DNA of 64,000 nt from Deinandra increscens subsp. villosa (GCA_039602395.1 JBCNJP010000023.1:83671681-83735680); one strand, 5' to 3'; counted from the first letter of the stretch, positions 31,334 through 43,885 are shown. The notes: generated from the letters alone by a model not told the origin. Program-made: numbers and translations.

Positions 31334-34300
31334 ATGGGAACTACGTAAATGTCAAACTATCCACTTAACTAGAAGGAACATGATTTCGAACGTTTTCTAA
31401 AGGATTTCAAACTGAACGGTTCTATTTATGGGGTCGTTCTTCCTGAACAAGGCAGCCTGATCACTCAGTGTCCTGCCGATAAGATTGCATTATATCTTGA
31501 TTTTTTTGTTTCCTCACACTTCAGAATTCGAATATCAGGTTTTTGTGCACACTTGTTCGAAGTCTACCAAATCCATTTGTCTTAGTTTCACCCCCTTGGC
31601 CTTGCCAAAGTCTTGCACTTCGAATATGTTCTTCGTAGTCTTCGAAGGAACCCATCTATAGAACTTTTTAAAGCCTTTTTTCGTTTAGTCAAGAAGTGGG
31701 GGACTGGTACACCTTCGGCAAACGCGTCGGTGATAACCTTTTGGGCGCTATCCCCGATGCCATTGGCGATCGTCAGTGGAGGAAGAAATTCTTTTTCCTG
31801 AATTCCGATGTGATTCCGGTGGATATGGTGAAGCGCCTTGGCGGGGACATCATTACAGACTTAGCAGCGTCCCCTAATACGCTGAAGTCTTCCGCCTATG
31901 ACTGGCTGAAGAAAAGTCCGACCAATCACCAAATTTTTGGCGAAAGGTCAATGATAAGGTTGGGCATGAGTTGCTTGTGGGATAAAGACCATCTGGTTCC
32001 CGATTTTGACCGTCGGGAATGCTCCGCCATCCAAGGTGATACCCTTAGGCACTTTCTCATGTGATGTGCTGTTTGGGTTTTTTGGCGGGAATGTTGCCTG
32101 GCACGATGCATTTATTTGTTTCGCGGGAATCTTTACCTTGTGTCTTATGGCGGCATCGGACCAGGCTTCATTCCTGTCAAACTCCCTTGAGCCAGGTATT
32201 TTTCTTTCCCCTTTATGTCAATGTGGGTGTTCTTATCTTCTGTGTTTCTTTTGTGAATAGGCCCTGTTGTCTGGGCAGAGCTTCTGTTTCCATCGTTGAG
32301 GAGGGGTTTGAAGTACTCCCCCAAAAGACTGGCGAGGGATGAGGGAACCATGCTAGGGCGGACCGGCTGTTGCTTTGTTCTTTCGCAGCTGGACGGTTCC
32401 AGGGACTACGCGCGCCTCCTGGACCTTAGGGTTAAAGTATGCGCGAAAACTGTTTTTTGATTTTGTTTACACGCCTACCCAGCCTGCGCGTGGAATAACT
32501 TGATTTCTTTTCTTTCCAGGAACCATCTGCGGAGCCCACCCCGGAGTACCACGAAGATTACCTGCCCGAGAGCGGAATTGCTAGGGTGGTTTTTCCTGGT
32601 GAGGAAGTGGGTGGATCTGATATTGTTGTCTCCCCCCCCCCCCCCCCTTATGAGTTCCCTATCGATTGGGGAGCCCTGGAGCGAGAGGCTGCTGCGGAAG
32701 AATTTAAGAATTCCTCTGTTGACTTCGCCGAGGCCTCAAAGAAGAGGAAAGGGAAGGAAGTTGTTCCGCCGTCCAAGAGGCGGAAAAATATGGTGAACCA
32801 GATGGTCCTAGATGCATGTGCTGGTAAATTCCATTTCATTTTCTTGTTTCCATTGCTTTTTCTCTTCAAACTTTCATGGTTTTTTGTTTCTTCATCTCAG
32901 GTAGCGTCAAGGCCGTTTCCTCGGGTACATCTTCTCTGCCCCCGCTTCCACCTCATGGTAAGGGCGAAGGCTTGTTTACGTTGGCCACTCTTAAAGCGAA
33001 GGTTGAACACCAGACGGAGGAAGATGCCTCCCTCCACCAATCCCCAGAGGCTGATTCCTTGGTCCAGAAAACTTCTGTAGAAGCACATGCCTCCCAAGCG
33101 GCCCGCGAGGCACAACTTCAAAAGGCGCGCGGGGCCGCAGCCAAAAGGAGGGAGGCCACTGAGAGGATCAGACAAGAAGAAAAGGCAGAGGGGGCGAGTT
33201 TCGACGATGCGTTCCACCAAGTGGAGACGGATGTGGATACTGAAGTGGTGCCCTACCAAAGGGAAGAATAGGAAAGGGCGGTAGCGGAGGGCTACCAGAA
33301 AAAAGATGAAGAGAAGAAGAAGGAGGCGCAGGTCGATGAGGCTGCGTGTAAGAAGGCTGAGGAGATGAAAAAGGAGGAACTAAGGAGGAAGTGTGAGGAA
33401 GACAAGTGCCTGGCGGAGGAGGAGGCCAATAAATCAGATGTTGACACCACTGTCTTCCAGCATGATATGGTTGCTCAAGTGGCCCAGTCCTCCGGCGGGG
33501 CGAGTTCTAGCTCAGCGAGCCCTTCCACCAGCCTGCGGCAGTACCCCACCAGGGCCAACTTGGAGCGGCTCAATGCCCCCCGGCCCATATATGCCTAACT
33601 GGGGTATTTTTCTCGGTACCCTTCTCGACACTTATGAGAAGCGCCGGGAGTTCCTTCGTCATGCCTTTACTTATGCAGGGAAGAATCACCTCCATGGGAT
33701 GGATAGTGAGGTGATTCGCGCGGAGGCGGTTATAGGTCTTCTGGTAGCCACCGAAGCTATCCCCGAACTCTTTCACAGGGAAGAATATGATGAAAAAGGC
33801 TGGAAGCTATCCCTGAACTCTTTCACAGGGAAGAGTATGATGAAAAAGGCTGGAGTAGGCGAGGGCCCTGGCTGAGGAGAGGAGGCTGGAGGTTTTAGTG
33901 GAGAAGAAGAAGTCTTTTGATCTGGCCAGTGATACCATGCGGGCAGAGGCCAAAAGGAAGGAGGAGGAGGAGCGGTCGGACCTTGCGGTGGCTGAGGCCA
34001 ACAGATTGAATGCCTAAGTGGCGGCTTCGCAGGCTGAATATGATAAGGAGAAGGAGGCTCATATGAAAGCCCAAGACATACACGAGCGGGCCTTCCGCTC
34101 CTACTCTAGGTGGGAAGTGAACTCAAAGTCCTGCAAGCCCAACTTGCCTCTGCCAAGGCCACCCTAGAGGATTCTGACCGGGTCAGGCAGTTATTAAATG
34201 ATGATCTTTCCCGTGCAAACGAGCAATGCAAAACACTTGAGAATGATCTGGTTCAGAGGGACGCCCAGCTCATCAACGTGGTGGCGGCGCACACCGCCTT

Positions 34301-34841
34301 GGAAGCCCAGCTGGCTAGAACTCTCCAAGCGCTCCAAACTGCCCAAGCATCCACCAATACCGATCTGGTGGCCAGGCTTAAGGAGGACATTCGGTGGCTT
34401 CTGGAGGATGGCATGGTACTAGCCTATAACGCAGGCCAGTAGAGCCTTTCATACCAGAATGCCCTTTACCGCTATATGGAGGCTGCCCGGGCGATAGGGC
34501 AATTTGTTGGGTTAGAGGCGGGCTACCGCCTTGGCTCGCAGGGTGGCGACATCACCCGCCATGTGTGGTATGATACTGGTGTAGCCAGTAAATTCTCGGA
34601 TAGGGGGAATAAATTGAGCGACCATGATCCTTTAATCTTTCACACCCTTATGGAGCATGCCATTGACGATGATTTGACGAGTGTTCGTCAACTTCTTATT
34701 CTTCCTAATAAGGAAGCAGAGGTGGAGGGTGAGGTTTTGGATGCGGAGGTTGCCGAGGAAGATCTTATGGACCCTGAGCATGTGGAGGCGGAGGCAGACG
34801 TTGAGCCGGGAAATAAAGATTACATCCCGTCTTCTTTGTAA
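31334..34841 (+). pseudogene. Antisense gene of the Tat element, 'transposase (putative) gypsy type' family, broken
   Basis: The plus strand, opposite to pol, encodes a plant protein of the PF04195 type carried in antisense by Tat elements; its role is unknown. The N-terminal domain (31380-32060) shows LPEQGSLITQ, LYLDFFVSSHFR, LRSLRRNPSIELFKAFFRLVK, GDWYTFGKRVGDNLL and KFFFLNSDVIPVDMV, spread over shifted frames. Probable introns with GT..AG borders lie at about 32195-32260, 32435-32519 and 32823-32900. A basic/acidic region follows (KRKGKEVVPPSKRRK), then a long Glu/Lys/Ala coiled coil (32900-33450 and 33850-34440), and a C-terminal part (34476-34841) ending DYIPSSL. The first ATG (31334) meets a stop at codon 5; other stops are at 33270 and 34440. 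Entirely deleted in the 58.8 kb copy. Confidence 0.7.
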
Positions 34842-35609
34842 TTTTTGTACTTGTGTTTCTCAGTTTCTGCCCATGGGGCTAAATTGTAGTCGATATTTTA
34901 TGAATGATAACTGACTTTTTGGTTATTGTGTAATGTTGCCATTTTTTGTGTTGTTTGCTTAATAGCCAGTCATTGTGTTCTTCTTTCTTGTAATCACTGG
35001 AATGCTATGATCACGTCGCATATTCCCTAGTTAGGAGTTTAGGAGTACGAAACTTTGTTGCGCACGCTTTATTTGTGCAAAACGGCGGTAATTTAACTAC
35101 TGAATGCTTGAGTGGTTCTCAAGGTATCAGCGACTTGCACGGGAACCTTGTTTTTCAGGGTCGCGCTCAAGGGAGTACGCGCGGATTTTTACCGCATTAG
35201 TACTGATCCACACTTATGCAATTGTGCCGATGGGAATGCCTACTGCAGACATGGTATCTAGACCTACGCGCCTATTTTTTGGGCGTACCGCGAAGTAAAT
35301 GTGTGTTTTTACTAAGTCATTGTTTGTTTGTCATGTACTCCGCGTGGGAGTTTATTTTCTCTTTTAGTATTTATGATGATAATAGATTTTAGCTTTGTTA
35401 GCGTAATCTGAATTAATAATCATAAAAAATAGACGTGATGAGAAAGGGGAATTGAAGTGGGCGTTATATTCAGATAGATAACAAGTTCTTTTCAGTACAA
35501 GTTACATGTAGCATTTTCTCAACTGCGCGGAGTTCCAGGTGTGTGGTACTGGTTTTCCGTTGAACTGCGCAAGTTCATATGCACCCTTTCCCAAGTCTTT
35601 CTTTATCAC
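34842..35609. other. Spacer between the antisense gene and integrase
   Basis: Contains the 3' ends of both convergent units: T-rich sequence after the antisense gene stop and, from the other side, the end of pol. No further frame is supported. The deletion in the duplicated copy ends inside it at about 35448. Confidence 0.5.
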
Positions 35610-36717
35610 CTAAGGCCCCTCCCAATTTGGACTGAGCTTTCCAAACGGGAGTGCCCGACTTGCCTTATTCCTGCGTAGCACGTATTCTCCTTCTTTAAAT
35701 AATGTTTTTCGGACATGTTTGTTATAATACTTTTTTAGCTGCTCCTTGTATTTTTGTTCTTTAACCGCGGCTAATTCGCGGCGCTCCTCAAGGAGGTCCA
35801 GATTGTGGCGGAGCTCCTCATCATTGTTGATGAGACAACTGTTGAGGTGCCTGTAAGATGGGATTCCAATCTCCGCGGGGATCATAGCCTTTGAGCCATA
35901 TGTTAGGCTGAAGGGTGTTTCGCCGTTGCTTGATTTTTTCATTGTTCGATGGGCCCATAAGACGTGCGGGACCTCATCTACCCAGGAGGCGCCCTCGAAA
36001 TCAAGTCTGGTTTTTATGCCATCAAGGAGACTTCTATTAATCCTCTCCACCTGGCCGTTCCCTTGCGGGTGTGCGGCCGAGGTGAAGGTTTGCTGGATTT
36101 GCAACTCCTCACACCATTTCCTGAGGAGCTTGTCTGCAAATTGTGTTCGATTATCAGTAACCAAGTAGAGCGGGATACCGAAGCGACAGATTATAAATTT
36201 CCCCAGGAATTTTTTAACGTTAGCGGTTGTGATTGTGGCGAGAGGTTTCGCCTCTACCCACTTGGTGAAGTAGTCTACCGCCACTATTAGGAACTTTACC
36301 CGCCTTGCAGCTTCGGGGAAGGGACCAACGATGTCAACCGCCCACTTTTGGAATATCCACGCGGACGTTACTGGAAATAAATCATTCTTTGGTCTGTAGA
36401 TCATGAGTGCGTATTTCTGATAGCTGAGACATTTTCGCAGCTCCTCCACCGCCATGCGTGCATACCCGGTGAGTAGAAGCCTGCACTCTTCAACTTTTCT
36501 ACCACAGCTTTAGGCCCCGCATGAATTCCAAAAATGCCCATATGTACCTCCCAGATAAGGTAATTAGCCTCTTCCGGATCAACGCATCAGAGTAAACGGG
36601 CGAGGTACATCCGCCTGTACAAAAACCATTAATCATATGATAGATCTCGCATTTGCTTCGTAACTTGCGGGCTTTTCCTTTATCTTGCGAGAGTTTTCCA
36701 TCTGTCAAATACTTCAC
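35610..36717 (-). pseudogene. Tat integrase
   Basis: The main frame (35610-36455, 281 residues) has the integrase core: KWAVDIVGPFPEA (first D), VTDNRTQFADKLL (second D), HPQGNGQVERINRSLL (catalytic E), then LPFGKLSPNWEGP at the C-terminal end. The zinc-binding HHCC region is damaged (LRKCLSYQKYA, where a second Cys is expected). The preceding N-terminal part (36499-36717) is separated by a stop and shift. Integrase would insert the element DNA into the genome. Confidence 0.85.
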
Positions 36718-36729
36718 GATTGGGGTTGT

Positions 36730-38428
36730 CTAATTGTCAGGCGAGTGTTGGGCCAGATTCACTCGGTGCACCTGTATTGCCGGATCTTTTAATTTATCCA
36801 CATGCACATTCTGTAAAGGCTCCGCAAAACAGGAGGCTAGCTTGCTTAACGCGTCTGCCTTTTTGTTTTTGCTTCGAGGTACATGAATTACCTCACAGGT
36901 CTCAAAAGCTTTTATGAGCGCTTTGCAGATGCTCAGGTACTTTGACATTGATTCATCCTTAGCCTCGTATTCTACGTTAATCTGGTTTGCCGCCAGGAGA
37001 GAGTCTATATGCGCACAGATATGTTTGGCTTTATGTTTTAGGGCCAGTTTAAAGCCCGCAATCAAGGCTTCATACTCTGCTTATTATTGCTTGCGTGGAA
37101 TTTTAACTTATATGCACGTGCATATTCTTTTCCTACGGGGCTCATTAGAATGACCCCCGCGTCGGCACCCTCCATGCCGGATTCACCATCAGAATGTAAT
37201 TTTCAGACCTGGTTGGCGGGAATCTCCTTGATCTTTGGGATGCAAAGTTCTTTTGGTGAAAGTTGTGTACCCATAGGAATCTTAGAAATGAAATCCGCAA
37301 TGACTTTCCCCTTAACAGTTGTGCGGGGCTTAAAAGTCAGAATATACACCCCTAGCTCTATAGCCCATTTGCATAGGCGTCCCGAGAGATTAGGTATTTT
37401 TAGCACATGTTAAAGCGGGTGGCTTGTTAAAACTTCAATGTGATGCACTTGAAAGTACCTTCTTTGCCGGCGAGAGGCGTGTAACAGCGCGAGCACCAGC
37501 TTCTCCAGTATTGAGTAATTACCCTTCGCATCACTTAGAACTCTGCTTATGTAATAAATGGGGGTTTCGACATCCCCCCTCTCCACCAGAAAGACAAAAT
37601 TGACGGCCCGCGTTGATGCTGAAAGATAAATTTTCAATGGTTCATCAATGCGGGGGGGGGGGGGGATGTTAACGCCGGCAAGTTAACCAAATATGCTTTA
37701 AGATCCTTAAAAGCCTGTCCTGTCTCAGATGTCCATTCGAAATGGTTGTCCGCCAGACACTTTTTCAAAATTGTGATAAAGGGTAAGGATCTTTCTACAT
37801 GTTTAGATAAGAATCGGTTGATAGCGACCAGTCTTCCATTAAGTGCTTGTACCTCTTTCAGAGAGGCGGGAGATGGCATTTCTATAACCGCAACAACCTT
37901 TTCAGGTGGACGCGGAAACCTTCTCTTGTTACTACAACGCCCAGGAACTTGTCCTTCTCCATGCCAAAAGAGCATTTTCCTGGGTTCAACTTTATATTGT
38001 TCTTCCGGAGAGCGGAGAATGTTTCCACAATGTCTGGAAGCAGGCGATTCTCTTCCAGGTTTTTATCACCAGATCGTCCACGTAAACCTCCACGTTCTTC
38101 TTTATCTGCCCTTTGAACACCTTGTCCATTATCCTCCGGTAGGTGGCCCCCCGCATTTTTTAATCCAAAAGGCATCTTTGTGTAGTTGTAGATGTCGTTT
38201 TCGGTGTAAAACGCGGTCTTTGCCTCATCTTCTCTGGCCATTTTGACTTGATGGTAGCCCTTGTAGGCGTCCAAAAAGCATTAATCGAAAGCTGACCAAA
38301 GAATCTACTTTCGCATCAATCACAGGGAGAGGGTACGCATCCTTAGGACAAACCTTGTTCAAATTGGTGTAATCGACGCACATGCGCCAGGAGCCGTCAG
38401 CCTTGGGTACATTTACTGGATTTGCCAA
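36730..38428 (-). pseudogene. Tat reverse transcriptase, RNase H and second RNase H
   Basis: RT begins ANPVNVPKADGSWRMCVDYT (38428) and continues after shifts with DAYKGYHQVKMAREDEAKTAF and MPFGLKNAG. The YVDDLVIK active site is readable in another frame. The thumb and first RNase H follow (KCSFGMEKDKFLG, FEWTSETGQAFKDLK, then LVLALLHASRRQRRYF). Downstream, LHSDGESGMEGADAGVIL and AEYEALIAGFKLALKH, then ADALSKLASCF, form the additional RNase H that marks Tat elements. At least five frame changes or stops are seen (near 38290, 38150, 37650, 37410 and 37080). A G run at about 37651-37664 is one of the break sites. Confidence 0.85.
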
Positions 38429-38562
38429 CCAAGTTGAGTCTTGAATTTGGTGGACTATTCATGTTGCTTATAACTTCCCCACTTCTGAAGTTATAAACTT
38501 TTTCCTCTTTTCCCCCATGTGCCTTTGTTTCTGTACGTAAGGCTTAGCGTCTTTAAACACTC

Positions 38563-39160
38563 TCAGATGGTATTCTGCAACGTCTCGCGGACACCTGTCA
38601 TGTCGCCATGGGTGAACACGAAGATATCGATATTTTCCCGTAGGATTTGTTTTAAGTGATGTCTAATTTTTTGCGTCAATGATGCGCCCAATGCTATCGT
38701 TTGATCAGGAAAGCGAGTGTTAATGGCCCATTTTTCTGTTTTTTTAGTGGGTGGTGCGCGTGGTTGGGTAGTAACCTCTGCAATCATGATAGGCCTGTCA
38801 GCCCACACCTGGGCGACCTCCCACGGGGTCGGGAGTAATAATAGACCATGGGCCGTGGAGATCGCAGCGGCCAAGTTACCCAGAGTAGGTCTGCCAAGAA
38901 TGGCATTGTGTTCGCTTTTTGCGGGAACGACCAGGAAAGTAGTCATAACTGTTCTGTCCCTTGTACCGTCTCCCATTGTTACCAGGAAATCGATTTGGCC
39001 CAAAGGCATGCAAGTTTTTTCGGAGAACCCGCTCAAAGGTTCATAAACTGGTTCCAAGCGGGCCCTATCCTCTGGAGCTAGCTGGCGGAAGCATTCTTCA
39101 TAAATAATATCGGCGAAACTACCTGTATCAACCAGGACTTGGCGGATTCTATAACTTCCA
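38563..39160 (-). pseudogene. Tat aspartic protease
   Basis: Upstream end reads VDTGSFADIIYEECF (catalytic D-T-G, about 39130), then LEPVYEPLSGFSEK. In the 164-codon frame follow FLVVPAKSEHNAILGRPTLGNL, the second conserved protease motif, and a linker toward RT. Protease cleaves the polyprotein. Confidence 0.8.
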
Positions 39161-39261
39161 AGGCGGAGGGTGATTGTTATTGCGCCCTAATTGTAGTTGC
39201 CAATTTGCGGGGGAAATGTTAATGGTGCATGCATCCAAGGTTCAACGCGCTGGCTGACTCT

Positions 39262-41111
39262 TTATTCCTTTCTCTGATCCCCCCTCATCATGAAAACATC
39301 TTTATACTTTGGAGAGTCCTCTTTCTTCTTGTCATCTCCCTTTTGTAGATTTGTAAGCTTCCCTTCTTTCACGAACATTGCTATTTGCTTTTTGAGTGTG
39401 AAACACTCATTTGTGATGTGCCCATGACCCATGTGGTAGTCACAGTACTTCTTGGTGTCACGGGTGTTGCTTTCCTTTAACGGCCTTGGTTCTTCCCACT
39501 TTAAATTTTCACTATTGAAAATGGCGCTCGGAGATTTGGTGAGATACCAGTTAGAGGAAGATGCGGGTTTCCCCCGCTTTACCATTGATGTTTCTCTTCC
39601 ACGGTTAGACTCGCAGTACGAGTCTTATCTTTCAGAGCTTGACTGATAAGGAGTAAAACGAGCGCCATATCGTCTGTCATTTCCGCGCGAGTGTCGTCCG
39701 TCGTGCGAATCCTTCTTGAAGTCAAAGGAGCGTGCCTGCTCCTTTCCGCGCTCGTATACGCGGTTCAAAATAATTGTTTTCTCCGCGCGGACGTACTGCT
39801 TAGCTATTGACATCAACTCATCCATTGTTTGTGGCTGTCCGCCACTCAAAATCTTTCTTACAAGGTGCTCCTGTCTTACCCCTTGTATGAAACCCGCTAT
39901 CATCAGATCCTCAGTTGCACCACCGATTTGTAGACTTTCAATGTTGAACCTGGAGATAAAGCTCTCCACCGTTTCATTATCTTTGCGGCGTATGTGGAGG
40001 ATCTTTGCTTTCTCCTTGGTGTGGCGCTTCTGTTGTGAAAAGTATTAGAAAAATTTACCCATTAGTTCTTCTAAGCTTGCTATCTGGCCCACAGGAAGTG
40101 AACCAAACCATAAACGCACGGTTCCCACCAGTGTTTGCACGAACATGTGGCACCATACATGGATGGTCCAACCAGTGTTTTCCAGGGCTCTTGCATTGAT
40201 GAAACAATTGTAGTGATCATTAGGGTCCGAGAGCCCATCATACTTTTCCACCACCGATGGCATTTTCAGCTTAGCGGAGAAGCTTGCCAATGTAATTGGT
40301 GCTATAAATTTTGACTACGTGACAATTGATGTTGGCTTGTATGCTATGTTGTAATCAACCGCTGGCGGATGAGGTGGCGGAACATATCTAGACTGGTAAA
40401 CTGGCGGGGGAGGTGGCGGTATGTAAACCACTGTTGGTCTAGGTTCAGAGTATACTGGACGTGTTATAGGTATTGCACTGCCCGCCAATAGTGTTGGAAA
40501 AACCTGTGTAGTTGTTGCTGAAGCGGGTGGTATTGGTCCGAAGTTGAGCTGGGAACGCGCGCTCATACGAAAGTTTGACTGAAGCGCATGGAGTTGTTCA
40601 AAGTACTGCTGTTATTGTTCTATCCAACGCGCGACCTCCGGGGGTTAATTGAATGCGCACCGTTTCGCGGGTTGCTAACGGGGTTATCCCGTGGTGTCTC
40701 GATGATTGAAGTTGGCGGGATAGACCTTGATGAGGTTGCCATTGTAGTAGAGGACGTCGGTGGGCGTCGCGCGGCAGAAAGGTTATACGAAGGGCTAGCG
40801 CTGGATCTACTGAGCCCGGCGAAGATACTTCGCGCCGCGGGAACCGAATTAGGAATGACTGCGCTAGACCCTGCCCCAAAGGCATATGGTAACGCGTTTC
40901 CGCCAGTAGCTTGGCTAGGAAAGACCGAAATGGCTAAACGAGCAAGCGTATCGAAGCCGGCCCCAACCGGCGTTTGAACTGGCGGAGATACCGGATCGCT
41001 CGCAGGGTTGTCCGGTTGCTCAGGGGAAGCATATGAGTATTCAAGAAGGTTAAAGGCGTCTTAGTTTTGGTCGGAACTTGTGAGAAGTGGAAAAAGTGGT
41101 AGATCAGACAT
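39262..41111 (-). pseudogene. Tat Gag
   Basis: Start at 41111 (MSDLPLFPLLTSSDQ, then an early stop). Proline-rich stretches follow (YIPPPPPPVYQSR), then the gag core: YDGLSDPNDHYNCFINARAL, FIQGVRQEHLVRKILSGGQP and TMDELMSIAKQYV. Near 39420 lies YCDYHMGHGHITNEC, the zinc-binding C/H pattern of Tat Gag. Stops at 40045, 40315 and 39625 break it. Confidence 0.75.
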
Positions 41112-41161
41112 GGCTACTCGAAAAACTGGAGAAAATGCAGTAAGAGCTCAGTTTGTTAAAA

Positions 41162-41176
41162 CACGGATGGCGCCAA
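41162..41176 (-). other. Primer-binding site of the Tat element
   Basis: TTGGCGCCATCCGTG directly inside the 5' LTR. TGGCGCC is the common start of tRNA-primed plant Ty3 sites; the exact tRNA was not determined. Confidence 0.65.
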
Positions 41177-41787
41177 TGAAGAGAACAAAAATCACCAGAA
41201 CTGGAAAAAGGGTGAATAATGGTCTCTAAAAGCTTTCCGAGTGAACCAACTTCAACCCCATAATGGAAAACCTGCACATTAGAGTAGCGCGTTAAGGCGT
41301 TACAGGGTGAGCCGAAGAGGGACCCCTGTATCGGCCCTCCGGCGTGAGAATCAGTGATTGGTATAAGAGAAACTAGTATTAAGTGAGAGTGAGTAGAGAT
41401 CATGTACCTCAATCGGTGATCCATACCTCGCTATTTATAGACTCACCATTAGGGTTTCTTGGGAGGTAAGTGATATCAGCGTGTGTAGGATACAGCGCAT
41501 GAAGGAATAACTCAGGTGTTTCTCTGCTACGCGTGTCACCTTTTCATTGATCAAGGACCACATGCAGAATGTAGGTTTGTTATGGTGGGGACCACTCCTT
41601 GGTGGAGAATTTAATGCATAACGGTCTGTGAATGTGGGCATGTGCCCTTTACGCACACACGTACTTTAGCTTCTTTTTCCATAAGTCAAGAGTGTACTTG
41701 TAGGTAGGCCCAATTGAGATGGCCTTATTGGGCTTGAAACAGATTGGGCTTGAGCCCAGTGGATAAGTTTATTGCCTATCCTCTTCA
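41177..41787 (-). repeat. 5' LTR of the Tat element, complete
   Basis: 611 bp with TGAAGAG / CTCTTCA ends, followed outward by CTAGG. The inner neighbour on the minus strand is TTGGCGCCATCCGTG (41162-41176), the primer-binding site. Confidence 0.9.
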
Positions 41788-42061
41788 CTAGGCACATATG
41801 AGATAAAATAAGACACAAGTCAACCTATGAATGAGTCAAAATTGCCACCTTTAAAGTGAAGTACAAAAATATTATATCATTGGTGCTAATGTAAGTATGA
41901 TTTGCTTATATTTGCAGTTACATACGTATAAAATTAGGCAAATAATATATGCAAGACCATTTGGCCACCAAGCATTTTGAGGTGAGTCTTGTATATCAGT
42001 TAAACTTTTTTACAAGATATAGTTATTGTGGTTAGCTAATATCTTCATTGAATGAAAGGAA

Positions 42062-42190
42062 TAGCACATGGACAATGAGCTGAATGAGATGCAAGAAAAG
42101 TATTTAGAAGTAAAGTCTTAGATAGATTTGCTTAGGTGGAAGGTGAAAGACAGGAACTGGTCATAGCGTTGGCGTTACTTAATCTGTGAA
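42062..42190 (+). pseudogene. Fragment of a coiled-coil (NT-C2/myosin-heavy-chain-like) gene, last exon
   Basis: The plus strand reads DNELNEMQEKYLEVKS, then in a shifted frame RFA-stop-VEGERQELVIAL. This resembles the C-terminal signature (MQERYSEISLRFAEVEGERQ-type) of plant coiled-coil proteins with an N-terminal C2-like domain. One shift and two stops show it is dead. No neighbouring exon was recognised. The assignment is from memory of the family pattern, so moderate confidence only. Confidence 0.4.
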
Positions 42191-42904
42191 ACGGTAAAAA
42201 GAAATAAAATATTGTAGATTATAATTATTAATTTTTTTTAATATTCTAGTTGTGTGATACACTGTTTTTAAAGACTAGTGTTTATAATATTTAATTAGTT
42301 GCATATTGGGTTAAAAACAAGGGTGTCGATTATGTCTAGGGTCGACATGTTTAAAGTATTTTAGGTTAACATGCTGAATAGATAAAAGTTAACAAAATCC
42401 ATATATATTACATCAACCACAACCTGAACACATACCCGTGTGATAAAGAGAAGTTCATGGTGAAAAAAAAAATTATACTAACAAAGGATACTTAATTTTT
42501 TATGACATTCGAGCCTAGCTAGGCTGGTTGTAGAGCCTCTTGTTTATAAGACTATGTGTAGTCATAACGTCTCTAACCCCTCTAAAGAAACGTTATCCGT
42601 CATGTGATCGTGCAGTTAGTAAAATGGGGTTATGACTTAAATGTGTAGTCATAACCTTCATATCTCATAATTATACAATTATCACTTTTTATTAATTTAT
42701 AAATTTAAATTAAAAATATAAAAACATAAAAACATAATTTTATTAAATAAATAAATAATATTACTTAGTTTCATTAAAAAATACTAAAAGAACTAAATCC
42801 CACATTTTTTGCAAATCTTTTCCTTAGTGGGTATGTCGAGTGCCCGTTCCGGGCCCTCCTCCTGTGGGAGCGGTTCTTTCAGTCGCTCGAGATCCTTGTA
42901 CGCA
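42191..42904. other. AT-rich intergenic
   Basis: A short motif 'tgtgtagtcataac' occurs twice (about 42555 and 42642) in direct orientation; this may be a small MITE. No gene seen. Confidence 0.35.
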
Positions 42905-43040
42905 GGGGCCGACCTACACTAATAGGAGGGGTAGCGCCCGCTACCCCTGAACTTTATCACGATGTGGGATTTTTTTTGTTATTTTAGCGTTTTTGTATTT
43001 CGCTATCCCTGAAACGATTTTTTCGCTTCCCCTGAAAACA
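42905..43040. mobile_element. Fragment of the same hAT-MITE family as 58001-58534
   Basis: Begins CAGGGGCCGACCTA and shares 'gcgcccgctacccctgaact', 'ttttgtatttcgctatccctg' and 'cgcttcccctgaaaa' with that element. Its right end is not found. Confidence 0.6.
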
Positions 43041-43385
43041 TAGAGTAGTTTAGATGGAAGATGATGTCTAAGATTTTTTTCCGATAACCTACAAATGGGG
43101 AAATTATGTTGAATAGGTTGTGAAGAAGATGATAATAAAAATAATATATATTTAAATATACTTTGTTTGTTGAAAAAGAAAAAGTAGTTGTCATATTTGT
43201 CAAGGCTATAATGATTAATTACTATATGTTTTTTAATCTAAAAATGAATTGTATTTTATTAATCTAAAAATGTAAACTAATGATATTCTATATTTTTAAA
43301 CATAATTAGTTTTGTTTGTTATATTTTATAGTAAAATGAAATGTCGTGTATTTTGTTTTCTTTTACAATTATTCTTTATATGTTT
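43041..43385. other. AT-rich intergenic before the gap
   Basis: No gene or repeat recognised; it runs into the N gap. Confidence 0.4.
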
Positions 43386-43885
43386 NNNNNNNNNNNNNNN
43401 NNNNNNNNNNNNNNNNNNNNNNNNNNNNNNNNNNNNNNNNNNNNNNNNNNNNNNNNNNNNNNNNNNNNNNNNNNNNNNNNNNNNNNNNNNNNNNNNNNNN
43501 NNNNNNNNNNNNNNNNNNNNNNNNNNNNNNNNNNNNNNNNNNNNNNNNNNNNNNNNNNNNNNNNNNNNNNNNNNNNNNNNNNNNNNNNNNNNNNNNNNNN
43601 NNNNNNNNNNNNNNNNNNNNNNNNNNNNNNNNNNNNNNNNNNNNNNNNNNNNNNNNNNNNNNNNNNNNNNNNNNNNNNNNNNNNNNNNNNNNNNNNNNNN
43701 NNNNNNNNNNNNNNNNNNNNNNNNNNNNNNNNNNNNNNNNNNNNNNNNNNNNNNNNNNNNNNNNNNNNNNNNNNNNNNNNNNNNNNNNNNNNNNNNNNNN
43801 NNNNNNNNNNNNNNNNNNNNNNNNNNNNNNNNNNNNNNNNNNNNNNNNNNNNNNNNNNNNNNNNNNNNNNNNNNNNNNNNNNNNN
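43386..43885. other. Assembly gap, 500 N
   Basis: Exactly 500 N, the usual placeholder for a gap of unknown size. Open frames through it are meaningless. Confidence 1.

Larger units (their letters stand above)
30068..41787 (-). mobile_element. Tat-lineage Ty3 element with antisense gene (11.7 kb)
   Basis: The LTR pair is 30068-30598 (its outer part deleted) and 41177-41787 (complete, TGAAGAG...CTCTTCA). On the minus strand from the 5' LTR: primer site, gag, protease, RT, RNase H, a second RNase H, and integrase. Between integrase and the 3' LTR a gene runs on the plus strand. A second RNase H and an antisense extra frame are hallmarks of Tat elements (Grande, RIRE2, Ogre relatives). Right TSD is CTAGG (41788-41792); the left flank was deleted here but survives at the duplicate (58805-58809, CTAGG). 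All frames carry several shifts and stops, so it is dead. Confidence 0.9.
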
